From Pseudobdellovibrionaceae bacterium (lineage in GTDB: Bacteria; Bdellovibrionota; Bdellovibrionia; Bdellovibrionales; Bdellovibrionaceae), in contig JAHBUV010000001.1 of the NCBI GenBank assembly GCA_019637915.1, positions 2,264,565-2,328,564 on the forward strand: DNA of 64,000 nt. Reading direction: 5' to 3'. Below are positions 54,324 through 63,074 of the stretch, one piece after another. Positions within the stretch are counted from its first letter, which is position 1; the number at the start of each line of letters is the position of its first letter. The position numbers and the translations under genes are program-made. The notes under the pieces are model-generated. The model was given only the letters and a program-made list of their open reading frames with translations. It was not told where the DNA came from and did no database searches.

Positions 54324-55205
54324 TCCCTGCCGGCGGGCGCGGATGAAAAACCACGCCGGATGCATCAGGGCGGAACTCCACAACCAGGGGTTCACCATGC
54401 CCGCCGCCGCGTAAGTCATCACGAAAGACACGAAGAGACTTCGCCGCGGGTCCACGATGAAACCGTGGCGGGCGAGCACCGGCACCTGATCCATCCCGTA
54501 CTTCCAGCACTGTTTCAGCCAAAGTCCCATGGTGTCCGGGATATGGTGTTCGACGGAGAGCCGCGGTTCTTCCAGCAAGCGCCAGCCGCGGCGGCGCAGG
54601 CGATAGCTGAGATCCAGATCCTCGCCGGAACGCTCGTGGCGCGCCGAGAATCCACGGACCTCCTGAAGGGCCGACAGGCGGTACATGACGTTGCAGGTGC
54701 TCAAATGCGGAACGGCGCGGATTTTCGCGCGCAAAGGCTGATGACGGGCCTGCACGGATCCATGATGGAGCCAGCGATCCTCCGCCAGCAGTTCCCAGGA
54801 GGCGCGAAAAGGATGCTCCGTCGGCGGTTGGTTGCCTCCGCCCACGGCGGCGGCCTCCGGATGGGAGGCAAGACGTTGGGCCAAACGCGCCACCCAATCC
54901 GCCGGCACCCGGCAATCCGCATCGGTGAAGGCGACGAATCCCTCCGCGGCGGCGCGGAGCACGTCGTTGCGGGCCGCCGCCAGATGGTTGCTCTGGCGCC
55001 GGATGATTTGAAAGGGCACGTCGGCGCCCGCCAGGAATTCCTCCGCCAAGGCCAGGGTGCCGTCGCTGGAATGATTGTCCACCATCACGATCCGGATGCG
55101 GAAAGGACGCAGATGATTTTCCACCAGGCTTCGCAGGCAGGGGAGAAGCCGCGATTCCTCATTGCGGACGACCAGACCGATCGTGATGGGGGTCATGGAA
55201 GGCAT
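54174..55205 (-). CDS. GT2 glycosyltransferase with C-terminal membrane segment
   Basis: This 343-residue protein begins ITIGLVVRNEESRLLPCLRS and has IVMVDNHSSDGTLALAEEF, FVAFTDADCRVPADWV (DxD) and HERSGEDLDLSYRLRRRGW (ED base), then hydrophobic helices (FVSFVMTYAAAGMV). It is a processive or polyprenol-type GT2 by layout. ATG 55196 is a second start option. It overlaps the convergent neighbour by 150 bases. Confidence 0.87.
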   Translation of the reverse strand: MPSMTPITIGLVVRNEESRLLPCLRSLVENHLRPFRIRIVMVDNHSSDGTLALAEEFLAGADVPFQIIRRQSNHLAAARNDVLRAAAEGFVAFTDADCRVPADWVARLAQRLASHPEAAAVGGGNQPPTEHPFRASWELLAEDRWLHHGSVQARHQPLRAKIRAVPHLSTCNVMYRLSALQEVRGFSARHERSGEDLDLSYRLRRRGWRLLEEPRLSVEHHIPDTMGLWLKQCWKYGMDQVPVLARHGFIVDPRRSLFVSFVMTYAAAGMVNPWLWSSALMHPAWFFIRARRQGLARRSSYRAALWTTLTHGAYAFACLGGVGRLLREPFRRQHAEQESRPMN

Positions 55206-55281
55206 GCAGGTAGACTAGATCAGCAAAGTCGATATTGCCATCGCAAAAAAGTGGCGCATCATGGAGGGGCAGGAGGGAAAA

Positions 55282-55821
55282 ATGCGTTTGAGTTTATCAG
55301 TTTTCTGTTCGCTCGCTTTGTCGGCGGGCGTGGCCTGGGGCCAATCGATGGTCGCGGACGTCACTCTCACCCCCATGGGGAGCTTCAAGGCGAAGTCCAC
55401 CGACGTGAAGGGCGAGGCCGTGGTGAGCGGCGATATGGTGACGGCGCAAAACATCGTGGTGGGCCTGAAAAACCTCAGCACCGGCATCGAGCTGCGCGAT
55501 CGTCACGGCCGCGACAAATACCTGGAGGTCGGCAAATACCCTGAAATCGTTCTGGTCAAAGGCCAAGGCAAGGGCGGCCAAGGCAGCGGTCTTTTCCGGT
55601 GGCGCGGCGTGGAGAAGGAGATCTCCGGCACTTACGAGGTCAAAGGAAGCAGCGTCGTGGCGAAATTCCCGGTGAAGCTTTCGGATTTCAAAGTGGAAGG
55701 CATCAACTACAAAGGCGTCGGCGTCGATGACGAAATGCAGGTGGAAGTCAGCGTCCCCGCGCGCAAAGCGGCTTCGAAAGCCCCGGCCTCCGTTCCCGCC
55801 AGAGCCCCCAAAAAGAAATGA
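55282..55821 (+). CDS. YceI-family periplasmic lipid-binding-type protein
   Basis: ATG 55282, preceded by AGGAGGGAAAA, gives 179 residues; the ATG at 55261 is less likely. A signal peptide (cleavage near AWG-Q) is followed by the YceI beta-barrel pattern: FKAKSTDVKGEAVV, RDRHGRDKYLEVGKYPEI (the family's M/R-H-x(n)-FD/YLEV-xxYP) and KLSDFKVEGINYKGVGVDD. Relatives bind isoprenoid or amide lipids. The C-terminus is Lys/Ala/Pro-rich. Confidence 0.88.
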   Translation: MRLSLSVFCSLALSAGVAWGQSMVADVTLTPMGSFKAKSTDVKGEAVVSGDMVTAQNIVVGLKNLSTGIELRDRHGRDKYLEVGKYPEIVLVKGQGKGGQGSGLFRWRGVEKEISGTYEVKGSSVVAKFPVKLSDFKVEGINYKGVGVDDEMQVEVSVPARKAASKAPASVPARAPKKK

Positions 55822-55843
55822 GCCCCGATCCCGGGCCGTCCGC

Positions 55844-56386
55844 TCACTTCGCGGCGGCCAGGGCTTTTTCGATGTCCTTTTCCAGATCTTTCGGCTTGGT
55901 TTGCGGCGCGAAGCGGTCGATGACCTTGCCGTCGCGCCCGATCAGGAACTTCGTGAAATTCCATTTGATGGCTTCCGTTCCCAGCACGCCGGGCGCGCTG
56001 GACTTCAACCAGGCGTACAGGGGATCGGCCTTGTCGCCGTTCACGTCCACTTTCGCGAAGACCGGGAAGGTCACGCCGTAATTGAGTTTGCAGAAACTCT
56101 GGATCTCCTCGTTCGTGCCGGGCTCCTGCGAACCGAACTGATTGCTGGGGAATCCCAGGATCATCAGGCCCTTGTCCTGATATTTTTTGTACAGCTCTTC
56201 AAGGCCCTCGTACTGGGGCGTGAAGCCGCAGCGGCTGGCGACGTTGACGACGAGAACGACCTTGCCCTTGTAATCGGACAGCTTTTGTTCCTCGCCGTTG
56301 GATTTTTTCACCTGGAAACCGAACAGATCCTGATTCGCCATCGCCAGACTCCCGCACAAAAGGAAAGAGAGGATGAGAAATTTCAT
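55844..56386 (-). CDS. Exported glutathione-peroxidase-family thiol peroxidase
   Basis: This 180-residue protein has a signal peptide ([15 protein letters not shown]). The GPx core has the peroxidatic cysteine in [12 protein letters not shown] (Cys53), the glutamine in [13 protein letters not shown] and the tryptophan in [11 protein letters not shown] second cysteine in [14 protein letters not shown] fits the thioredoxin-dependent 2-Cys type. It removes peroxides in the periplasm. It is transcribed from a nearby leaderless-type promoter. Confidence 0.93.
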   Translation of the reverse strand: MKFLILSFLLCGSLAMANQDLFGFQVKKSNGEEQKLSDYKGKVVLVVNVASRCGFTPQYEGLEELYKKYQDKGLMILGFPSNQFGSQEPGTNEEIQSFCKLNYGVTFPVFAKVDVNGDKADPLYAWLKSSAPGVLGTEAIKWNFTKFLIGRDGKVIDRFAPQTKPKDLEKDIEKALAAAK

Positions 56387-56392
56387 CCGCTC

Positions 56393-56420
56393 ATTTTAGG
56401 GGATTTCAGGCGGGAATCAA
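56393..56420 (-). promoter_or_regulatory. Promoter of the glutathione peroxidase gene (apparently leaderless)
   Basis: On the minus strand TTGATT (56420-56415), 16 bases and TAAAAT (56398-56393) end six bases before ATG 56386. Confidence 0.55.
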
Positions 56421-57632
56421 CGAATGAAGGCATTCCATGGCGCGGCGGCGCTGCTCTTCCGCGAGAAACACCGTGACGCTGAGGGGCCCGACGCGCAGCT
56501 CGCGGGGGTCAATGCCGTTGGTTTTCAGCAGGCCCAGCATCTTTCCGGCGAGGTCGGGGTTCACGCCGCCCGCGCAGGTCAGCGTCACGGAGCAGAGTGA
56601 AGTTTCAAGGACACGGGGGACGGAGGCGTTGCCAAAAGCCGCCTGCAGGGAGTCGAGGATCTCTTTCGCTCCGGTCACCAGGACGCGATTGAGCCCGTGA
56701 CCGCCCACCCAGGCGAGCAGCTGCGGCGATGGGATTTCCTTCGCGGCCAGGGTGCTTTGCCATTCCGCCATGGCTTTTTGCGGATCGCCCGGCGCCAGCT
56801 CCATTTCCAGGACGCGCTCATGGCTGTTGAGGGAGAGGGGTCGTTGGCTTTCGAACATGCTCATTCCTTTTCCCACTTGGGTGCCGGCCGCCAGATCGTC
56901 CGCGGCGGGCCCGATGTACAAAGGCACTTCGCGACGGCGGGCGAGTTCCACGGAGCGGTGGTGCAGGACCTTGGCGCCCCAGAAAGTCATCTCCAGCAAT
57001 TCATCGTAATTCAAGCGGCTCAAGGGCCGGGCTTTCGCGACGACCCGCGGATCGGCGGAAAAAACCGCCGGCACTTCCTTCAGGATCTCGCAGCGCGCCG
57101 CCTTGAAGGCGGCCGCCATGGCGACGGCCGTGACGTCCGAGCCGCCGCGCCCGAGGGTGGTGATCTCCTTGCTCCGCGGGGAGACGCCCTGGAAACCCGC
57201 GAGGATCACGATCTTGCCGGCCTTCAAGGCCTCTTCCACGCGGAAGGCCTTCACGTCGACGATCTTGGCGTTGAAGTGATCGTCGTCGGTGAGGATGCCG
57301 GCCTGGCTGCCGGTGAAGCTGATGGCTTGCCCGCCGAGATCCTGCAGGGCCATCGACACCAGGGACATGCTGATGCGCTCGCCCACCGAGAGCAGCATGT
57401 CGAGTTCGCGCCGCGCCGGCTGCAGGCTCACCTGGCGGGCGAGATCGATCAGGGAATTGGTCGTCGTGCCCATGGCGCTGACCACGACGATCAGGGGGGA
57501 GCGCCGCGATTGCTCGAGGATCCGGCGCGCCGCCGCTTTGACCAGATTCGGATCGGCGAGGGTGGCGCCCCCGTACTTCTGCACGACCAGCGGTTGCGAA
57601 ATGGGGTTAGTTGAGTTTTCGGTTCTGGACAT
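56406..57632 (-). CDS. lysC: Aspartate kinase
   Basis: ATG 57632 gives 408 residues. VVQKYGGATLADPN is the nucleotide-binding start (K-x-GG), with TLGRGGSDVTAVAMA, VFSADPRVV and LNYDELLEMTFWGAKVLHHR following. The C-terminal third has two ACT-like segments (RVLVTGAKEILDSL; LRVGPLSVTVFLAE) that would bind lysine or threonine for feedback control. It makes aspartyl phosphate, the substrate of Asd. It overlaps the transglycosylase gene by 26 bases and is the second gene of that transcript. Confidence 0.95.
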   Translation of the reverse strand: MSRTENSTNPISQPLVVQKYGGATLADPNLVKAAARRILEQSRRSPLIVVVSAMGTTTNSLIDLARQVSLQPARRELDMLLSVGERISMSLVSMALQDLGGQAISFTGSQAGILTDDDHFNAKIVDVKAFRVEEALKAGKIVILAGFQGVSPRSKEITTLGRGGSDVTAVAMAAAFKAARCEILKEVPAVFSADPRVVAKARPLSRLNYDELLEMTFWGAKVLHHRSVELARRREVPLYIGPAADDLAAGTQVGKGMSMFESQRPLSLNSHERVLEMELAPGDPQKAMAEWQSTLAAKEIPSPQLLAWVGGHGLNRVLVTGAKEILDSLQAAFGNASVPRVLETSLCSVTLTCAGGVNPDLAGKMLGLLKTNGIDPRELRVGPLSVTVFLAEEQRRRAMECLHSLIPA

Positions 57633-58554
57633 ATTCCGCGACAATCCGTCCCGCTCCGCGCGGCAGGCGGATCGTGTGTTTGTTGATCTCACGGGGAACG
57701 TATCCCAGGATCAGCTCCGCGTTCAAATCTTTGATGGCTTTGCGCGTGACACCGAGCAGGTCGGCCAGGTGATTGAGGTCGGTGCCTCCCGGGACGCTGA
57801 GGATTTCGTAGTCGAAAGGCTCTTGCCGCTCGAGATCGCGGAAACCGTAAAGGTTCGGGGCCTTCGTGATCAGCATGGCGGCGAGGATTTTCGGCACGTA
57901 CTCCTGGGTCTCCAACGGCAGGGCGCCGCGTTTGACGAGTTCCCAGAAGTCCTTGGTCTTGTGCTTGTTGATCTGCCGGCGCAGGCCGTTCTCGCCCATG
58001 TTGTAGCTGGCGGCGACCAGGTACCACGAACCGAACTCGGCGTGCAGGTCCTTCAGGTAGCGGATGGCGGCGCGCGTGCTCTTCACCAGGTCGCGGCGCT
58101 CGTCCAGCCACCATTTTCGCGACAGGCCGTAACGGGCGCCCGTCGGCTCGATGAACTGCCAGGGGCCGACGGCGTCGGCGACGCTGGTGGCGTGGAACGA
58201 GAAACCGCTCTCGATCATCACCATGAAAGCGAGATCGGAGGGCAGGCCGGCGGCTTTCAATTCCTTCTGGATGAAGGGCATGAAGCGGGTCGAGCGCTCG
58301 AGCCATTCGCGGAACCAGCGCTGGCCGCGCACCTGGTAGTAACCGATCCACTTGCTGACTTTTTTATTGTAGGTCACCGGCAGATCGAACACGAGGGAGT
58401 CGGAGCTCTGCCGGGGATTCTTGCGCGTCAGTTCCTGCAATCTTTCCTGCAGGCTGGGCGCGGGCTTGGCTTTGACCACGGGGGGCGGTGCCACGGGCGG
58501 CGTCGCCGCGTGGGCCGGAGTCGCGAGTAAAAAGCAAAGCAGCGAGTTCAGCAT
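57607..58554 (-). CDS. Lytic transglycosylase (MltD-like)
   Basis: This 315-residue protein has a signal peptide (cleavage near AHA-A). The SLT goose-lysozyme-like domain carries the catalytic glutamate in MVMIESGFSFHATS and GPWQFIEPTGARYGLS. The segment WYLVAASYNMGENGLRRQI and a C-terminal LysM-like remnant (LADLLGVTRKAIKDLN) follow. It cleaves peptidoglycan to 1,6-anhydro ends. The pairing with lysC is unusual but both are linked to cell-wall diaminopimelate. Confidence 0.9.
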   Translation of the reverse strand: MLNSLLCFLLATPAHAATPPVAPPPVVKAKPAPSLQERLQELTRKNPRQSSDSLVFDLPVTYNKKVSKWIGYYQVRGQRWFREWLERSTRFMPFIQKELKAAGLPSDLAFMVMIESGFSFHATSVADAVGPWQFIEPTGARYGLSRKWWLDERRDLVKSTRAAIRYLKDLHAEFGSWYLVAASYNMGENGLRRQINKHKTKDFWELVKRGALPLETQEYVPKILAAMLITKAPNLYGFRDLERQEPFDYEILSVPGGTDLNHLADLLGVTRKAIKDLNAELILGYVPREINKHTIRLPRGAGRIVAEYVQNRKLN

Positions 58555-58756
58555 GATCCCTTATGATCCTGTCTGGTCGCGGGCCTGTCGAGAGCGACCG
58601 CCGGTTTTCCGGACCTCGGGATTTTGACGGCGCCGCGAAGAAAACGACAAGTCTTTGAAACCGACCTTCGTCGGGAACTCCCGCGGGAACCCCGTCACTT
58701 CGTTCTGGCGCCGCGGGCGATCGGCCGCGCCCGACTTCCGTCGGGTCCGCCGCGCC

Positions 58757-58772
58757 TGGCACCGGCCTTGCT
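58757..58772 (+). promoter_or_regulatory. Sigma-54 (RpoN) promoter of the flgF operon
   Basis: TGGCAC-N5-TTGCT at 58757-58772 is a perfect -24/-12 element with the required spacing, 24 bases before the flgF ATG; GAAGGGAGGGG supplies the ribosome-binding site. Flagellar rod and ring genes are commonly RpoN-controlled. An activator site was not identified in the 200 bases upstream. Confidence 0.85.
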
Positions 58773-58796
58773 CTTTCCCTGTGAAGGGAGGGGTTC

Positions 58797-59615
58797 ATGG
58801 CATTGAAAGGCGTTTACACCGCGCTCAGCGGGGCGATCGCGCAGAGCTCGAAACTCGACACCATCGCCAACAACATCGCCAACGTGAACACGCCCGGCTT
58901 CAAGCGGGACGAGCTCACTTTCCACGAGTACGTGACCGCCCAGCAAAAAGAGCAGATGGCGATGAACGTGCCGCGCATCCCGGCCTCCATCGAGAGTTTC
59001 TACGACATGCAGGGCGGCGATAAAAGCTACGTCGACCTCAAGGGCACCTACACGGATTACTCGCAAGGCAGCCTGCGCCACACGGGCAACAACTTCGACG
59101 TCGCCATCGACGGCAAAGGCTTTTTCGAGGTCATGACCCCGGGCGGGGTGCGCCTCACCCGCGCCGGCAATTTCACTCTCGACGGCAACGGCCGCGTCGT
59201 CACCAAGGACGGTTTCCCGGTCCTGCAACCCGGCGCGGACGGCGCCGACCCGTCTTCGCGCACGATCACCGTCAATGATTCCTCCAACATCGGCATCGGC
59301 GACAACGGCGAGATCAGCCAGGGCGGCGAGGTCATCGGCCGGCTGTCCGTGGTCCAGGCGACGAACCCCGACGGATTGAAGAAAGTCGGGAACTCCCTTT
59401 ACGGGTTCAAGGACAACATCAACGCCGAGGTCACGGCCGTCGCCAACCCCAGCCTGAAGTCGGGTTTCCTCGAGACCAGCAACGTGAACATCGTGAAGGA
59501 AATGACGGACATGATCACCACGCAACGGGTGTTCGAAAGCACCCAGCGGGCGATCAGCGCCTACGATCAAATGTCGGACAAACTGGTGAACATCGTCGGA
59601 AAGACGTCGCCTTAA
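58797..59615 (+). CDS. flgF: Flagellar proximal-rod protein FlgF
   Basis: This 272-residue protein has the rod-protein start MALKGVYTALSGAIAQSSKL and NNIANVNTPGFKRDE and the conserved end GFLETSNVNIVKEMTDMITT. FlgF-type rather than FlgG-type features are its length and its position directly before flgG. It is exported by the flagellar type III apparatus and forms part of the drive shaft. It is the first gene behind the sigma-54 promoter. Confidence 0.94.
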   Translation: MALKGVYTALSGAIAQSSKLDTIANNIANVNTPGFKRDELTFHEYVTAQQKEQMAMNVPRIPASIESFYDMQGGDKSYVDLKGTYTDYSQGSLRHTGNNFDVAIDGKGFFEVMTPGGVRLTRAGNFTLDGNGRVVTKDGFPVLQPGADGADPSSRTITVNDSSNIGIGDNGEISQGGEVIGRLSVVQATNPDGLKKVGNSLYGFKDNINAEVTAVANPSLKSGFLETSNVNIVKEMTDMITTQRVFESTQRAISAYDQMSDKLVNIVGKTSP

Positions 59616-59625
59616 GGAGCCGTGA

Positions 59626-60411
59626 ATGTTGAAGAGTTTGAATACCGCCGCGACCGGCATGGCCGCCCAGCAGACGAACATGGACGTCATCGCCAACAAC
59701 CTGGCGAACGTCAGCACGGCGGGTTTCAAGAAGTCCCGCGCCGAATTCGAGGACCTGGTTTACCAGAACATCAAGGATCCCGGCTCCGCGACGGGCATGG
59801 AGTCTTACTCGCCGAACGGCGTGCAGGTGGGCCTGGGCGTGAAAACGGCCGCGGTTCAAAGGGACTTCGTCAACGGCAACACCTTGGTCACGAAAAACCC
59901 CCTGGATATCCAGATCGAGGGTTCGGGATTCTTCCAGGTTCTCACGCCGGACGGCCAGATCGCCTACACGCGGGACGGCGCTTTCAAGAAAGACGCCCAG
60001 GGCCGCGTCGTGGACAAGAACGGCAACCTTTTGCAGCCGGAGATCACCGTGCCGCCGAACGTGGCCGGCATCGAGATCAGCCCCGCCGGCCAGGTGAGCG
60101 TCATCACGGGCCTGAGCGAACCGGCGGCGACCATCGGTCAGATCGACCTCGCCACCTTCGTGAACCCCGCGGGTCTGCGCGCCATGGGGAAAAACGTTTT
60201 CACGCCGAGCAACTCCAGCGGCCAGCCGATCGTCACGCGTCCGGGCTTGAACGGCACGGGCTATCTGTCGCAAGGCCAGCTTGAAACCAGCAACGTCAAC
60301 ATCGTCGACGAGATGGTGAGCATGATCACCGCCCAGCGCGCTTACGAAACCAACAGCAAGGTGATCCAGGCTTCGGACCAGATGCTGCAGTCGATCAACA
60401 ACCTGAGATAA
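59626..60411 (+). CDS. flgG: Flagellar distal-rod protein FlgG
   Basis: This 261-residue protein has MLKSLNTAATGMAAQQTNMD followed by VIANNLANVSTAGFKKSRAEF, and LETSNVNIVDEMVSMITAQR followed by AYETNSKVIQ, the standard FlgG N- and C-termini. It builds the distal rod that passes through the P and L rings. The intergenic gap to flgF is ten bases with AAGGAG. Confidence 0.97.
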   Translation: MLKSLNTAATGMAAQQTNMDVIANNLANVSTAGFKKSRAEFEDLVYQNIKDPGSATGMESYSPNGVQVGLGVKTAAVQRDFVNGNTLVTKNPLDIQIEGSGFFQVLTPDGQIAYTRDGAFKKDAQGRVVDKNGNLLQPEITVPPNVAGIEISPAGQVSVITGLSEPAATIGQIDLATFVNPAGLRAMGKNVFTPSNSSGQPIVTRPGLNGTGYLSQGQLETSNVNIVDEMVSMITAQRAYETNSKVIQASDQMLQSINNLR

Positions 60412-60422
60412 ACGGGACGGGA

Positions 60423-61319
60423 ATGTTTTTGAGCCGGATTCTTTTTTTCAGTCTTTTCATCGGCAGCGTCGCCGGGGCGCGCACGGAAGTGTCTTTCGCT
60501 CCCGTGACCGAGGTGTCGGACCGCTCCGTCCTGACGTGGGCGGATCTGGCCGTGGTGAAAAGCGGCACCGACGAATTGCTGCGCGAACTGGCGCAGATCC
60601 CCTGGACCCGTGAGGCGGACCCGCGCGCCGTGCTCCGCGAGCGCCGTCTGATGAGCGACGTCTACTCGCGCCTGAACGTCAAATTCGTGCTGCCGGCGAA
60701 AATGGAAGTCAAAAGGGTTTCCGGTTACAACTCGGCCGAATTCCGCCGCAAACTGCTCAATCAGCTTTCCGTCATTTGCGGCGAATGCCGTTTCGAGATC
60801 CGCCATCTGCAGGACGCGCGCGTGCGCCTGCCCTCGGATTGGAGCATGGACGAGAGCGCCGTGAAAGCGGCCGGCAGCCTGCTGGTGCCGGTGAGTTCCG
60901 CTTCGCGGGAAACCACCTGGATCGCGGTGCAATTGAAAATCCAGCGCCCGGGCCTGGTGTTGAAGCGCTCGGCCCTCATCGGCCAGAAGATCGGCGCCGA
61001 CGACGTGGAAAGCCGCGACGTCGACGCCACCTTCGCGCGCGAGACCCCGGTGCGCCTGGAGGATCTGAGCCAGGCGGCCGTCGCCCGCACCCTCAACGCC
61101 GGTCAAACCCTGTACCCTTCTGACCTGAGGAAGGAAGAGGCCGTCAAGCGCGGCCAGATCGTCAAGTTGATGATGGGGACGGACGACTTCGAAGTCAGCG
61201 TCAGCGCCACCGCGGAGGAAAACGGCCGCGCCGGGGATTTCGTCAAAGTGAAAAACACCGAATCCGGCAAAGTCCTTTCGGGTCTCGTGACCGGCGTCGG
61301 ACAAGTGAGGTTGCAATGA
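60423..61319 (+). CDS. flgA: Flagellar P-ring assembly chaperone FlgA
   Basis: This 298-residue protein has a signal peptide (FFSLFIGSVAGA). The C-terminal SAF domain shows the repeats LKRSALIGQKIGADDVESRD and VARTLNAGQTLYPSDLRKEE and ends GKVLSGLVTGVGQVRLQ. It helps FlgI form the periplasmic P ring. Its stop overlaps flgH in ATGA. Confidence 0.93.
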   Translation: MFLSRILFFSLFIGSVAGARTEVSFAPVTEVSDRSVLTWADLAVVKSGTDELLRELAQIPWTREADPRAVLRERRLMSDVYSRLNVKFVLPAKMEVKRVSGYNSAEFRRKLLNQLSVICGECRFEIRHLQDARVRLPSDWSMDESAVKAAGSLLVPVSSASRETTWIAVQLKIQRPGLVLKRSALIGQKIGADDVESRDVDATFARETPVRLEDLSQAAVARTLNAGQTLYPSDLRKEEAVKRGQIVKLMMGTDDFEVSVSATAEENGRAGDFVKVKNTESGKVLSGLVTGVGQVRLQ

Positions 61320-62056
61320 TCCAGCGTCTTCTCTTCCCCCTTTCCCTGGCTTTCCTGTTGTCGGCCTGCGCCAGCATGCAGGACTTCGTGGGCGACAGCG
61401 CGGTGGGCGAGACGCTGATCGGCCCGCGCACGCCCCGTTATTCGGAGACTCCGCAGCTGGCTTCGGGCGCCGATCGCCAGTATCGCCGCATGACCCGCTC
61501 GCGCATGGAGGAGGAATCCGATCTGGGCAGCCAGGCCGGCTCGATGTGGGTTCCCGAAGGTCAGACGTCTTACTTGTTCGTGCAGAACAAAACCCGCCGC
61601 GAGGGCGACATTCTCAACGTCAAACTCGAGGGCGCCGGCTTGAAGCAGGTGGAAACCAAAGTCGGCGTGATCAAAAAATTGCTGAAACAACTCGAAGAAC
61701 AGCAGCAGCAGCCCGGCGTGGACGGCCAGCGCCTGGCCGGCGGCGGGGCGGACCGCGCTCCGGCGGCGGCGGCCCCGAACGACGCCAAAAAAGCCGCTGA
61801 CGAAAAAGAGGATCTCGGCGATCTGCAGGCCATCACCACGCGCATCGTGGAAAAGCTGCCCGACGGCAACTACCGCGTGAAGGGCTCGCAGCCGTTCATG
61901 ATCGGCAAGCGCGAGTACAAAGTGATCCTGACGGGGCTCGTGCGCCCCGAGGACTACAACGATGAAGGCATCAACTCGGGCAAACTCCTGGATCCGCAAT
62001 ACGATGTCGTGAGCGTCAGAAGGAAGCAGAACAATGAAGCGAACAAAGTGCTCTGA
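61316..62056 (+). CDS. flgH: Flagellar L-ring lipoprotein FlgH
   Basis: This 246-residue protein has the lipobox LLSACASMQDF (Cys at about residue 18). It contains QTSYLFVQNKTRREGDILNV, an Ala-rich variable insert, EDLGDLQAITTRIVEKLPDG and FMIGKREYKVILTGLVRPED, typical of FlgH. It forms the outer-membrane L ring. The end overlaps flgI by 23 bases. Confidence 0.95.
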   Translation: MIQRLLFPLSLAFLLSACASMQDFVGDSAVGETLIGPRTPRYSETPQLASGADRQYRRMTRSRMEEESDLGSQAGSMWVPEGQTSYLFVQNKTRREGDILNVKLEGAGLKQVETKVGVIKKLLKQLEEQQQQPGVDGQRLAGGGADRAPAAAAPNDAKKAADEKEDLGDLQAITTRIVEKLPDGNYRVKGSQPFMIGKREYKVILTGLVRPEDYNDEGINSGKLLDPQYDVVSVRRKQNNEANKVL

Positions 62057-63074
62057 ATTCCGTCAAAGTCTGCTGTCGGGCCTGCTGGCCCTGGCCGTGC
62101 TGGTGGCGTGGCTCGCGGCGGAGCCCGTGCAGGCGGCGCGCCTGAAGGACATCGCCAGCATCCGCGGCGTGCGCGAGAACCAGCTCATCGGTTATGGTAT
62201 CGTCGTGGGCCTCAAGGGCACGGGCGACGGCAAGAACGAATTCACCGGCAAGAGCGTCGGCCGCATGCTCGACAAACTGGGCGTGAAGCTCGAGAACCAG
62301 GACGTCGCCAGCAAAAACGTCGCGGCCGTCATCGTGACGGCGAACCTGCCGGCCTTCGCCAAGGCGGGGAACCCCATCGACATCACCGTGAGCGCCCTCG
62401 GCGATTCACAGAGCCTCGAGGGCGGGACCTTGCTGCAGACGCCTCTGCGCGCCGCCAACGAGCAGGTCTACGCCGTCGCGCAGGGCGCGATCTCCCTCGG
62501 CAGCGGCGACAAGGACCGCATCACCACGACGGGTCGGATCCCCAACGGCGCCCTCATCGAGAAGGACGTGCAGGCCGACTTCGCCTCGCGCAAGATGTTC
62601 CGCCTGAACCTGATCAACCCGGATTTCACCACGGCGGCGCGCACCGTCCTCACCATCAACAAGGAGCTGGGTGGGCAGTACGCCTCCGCCAAGGATGCCG
62701 GCACCGTCGACATCGTCACGCCGTTCTCCTATGAGAACCGCGGCGTGGAGCTGCTCGCGACGATCGAGAACATCAACGTCAATCCCGACTCGCGCGCCGT
62801 GGTCATCGTCAACGAAAAAACCGGCACCGTGGTGATCGGCGAGCGCGTGAAAATCTCCAAAGTCGCCGTCTCCCACGGCAATCTCTCGGTCAAAGTCGGG
62901 GACGGGAAAAAGTCGGGTCCAGAGGAAAAAGTTGCCGTGCTCGACTCGGGCGTCAGCGTGGGAGACCTCGTTCAATCGCTCAATAAGCTCGGCGTCTCGC
63001 CGAAGGACTTGATCACGATCCTGCAAACCATCAAAGCCGCGGGCGCTTTGCAGGGGGAGTTGGAGATCCTATGA
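62034..63074 (+). CDS. flgI: Flagellar P-ring protein FlgI
   Basis: This 346-residue protein has a signal peptide (cleavage near VQA-A). RLKDIASIRGVRENQLIGYG followed by IVVGLKGTGDG, NPIDITVSALGDSQSLEGGT and the C-terminal ISPKDLITILQTIKAAGAL-type end mark FlgI. It forms the periplasmic P ring around the rod. Its stop lies in an ATGA, but the short frame that could use that ATG does not look like a protein. Confidence 0.97.
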   Translation: MKRTKCSEFRQSLLSGLLALAVLVAWLAAEPVQAARLKDIASIRGVRENQLIGYGIVVGLKGTGDGKNEFTGKSVGRMLDKLGVKLENQDVASKNVAAVIVTANLPAFAKAGNPIDITVSALGDSQSLEGGTLLQTPLRAANEQVYAVAQGAISLGSGDKDRITTTGRIPNGALIEKDVQADFASRKMFRLNLINPDFTTAARTVLTINKELGGQYASAKDAGTVDIVTPFSYENRGVELLATIENINVNPDSRAVVIVNEKTGTVVIGERVKISKVAVSHGNLSVKVGDGKKSGPEEKVAVLDSGVSVGDLVQSLNKLGVSPKDLITILQTIKAAGALQGELEIL

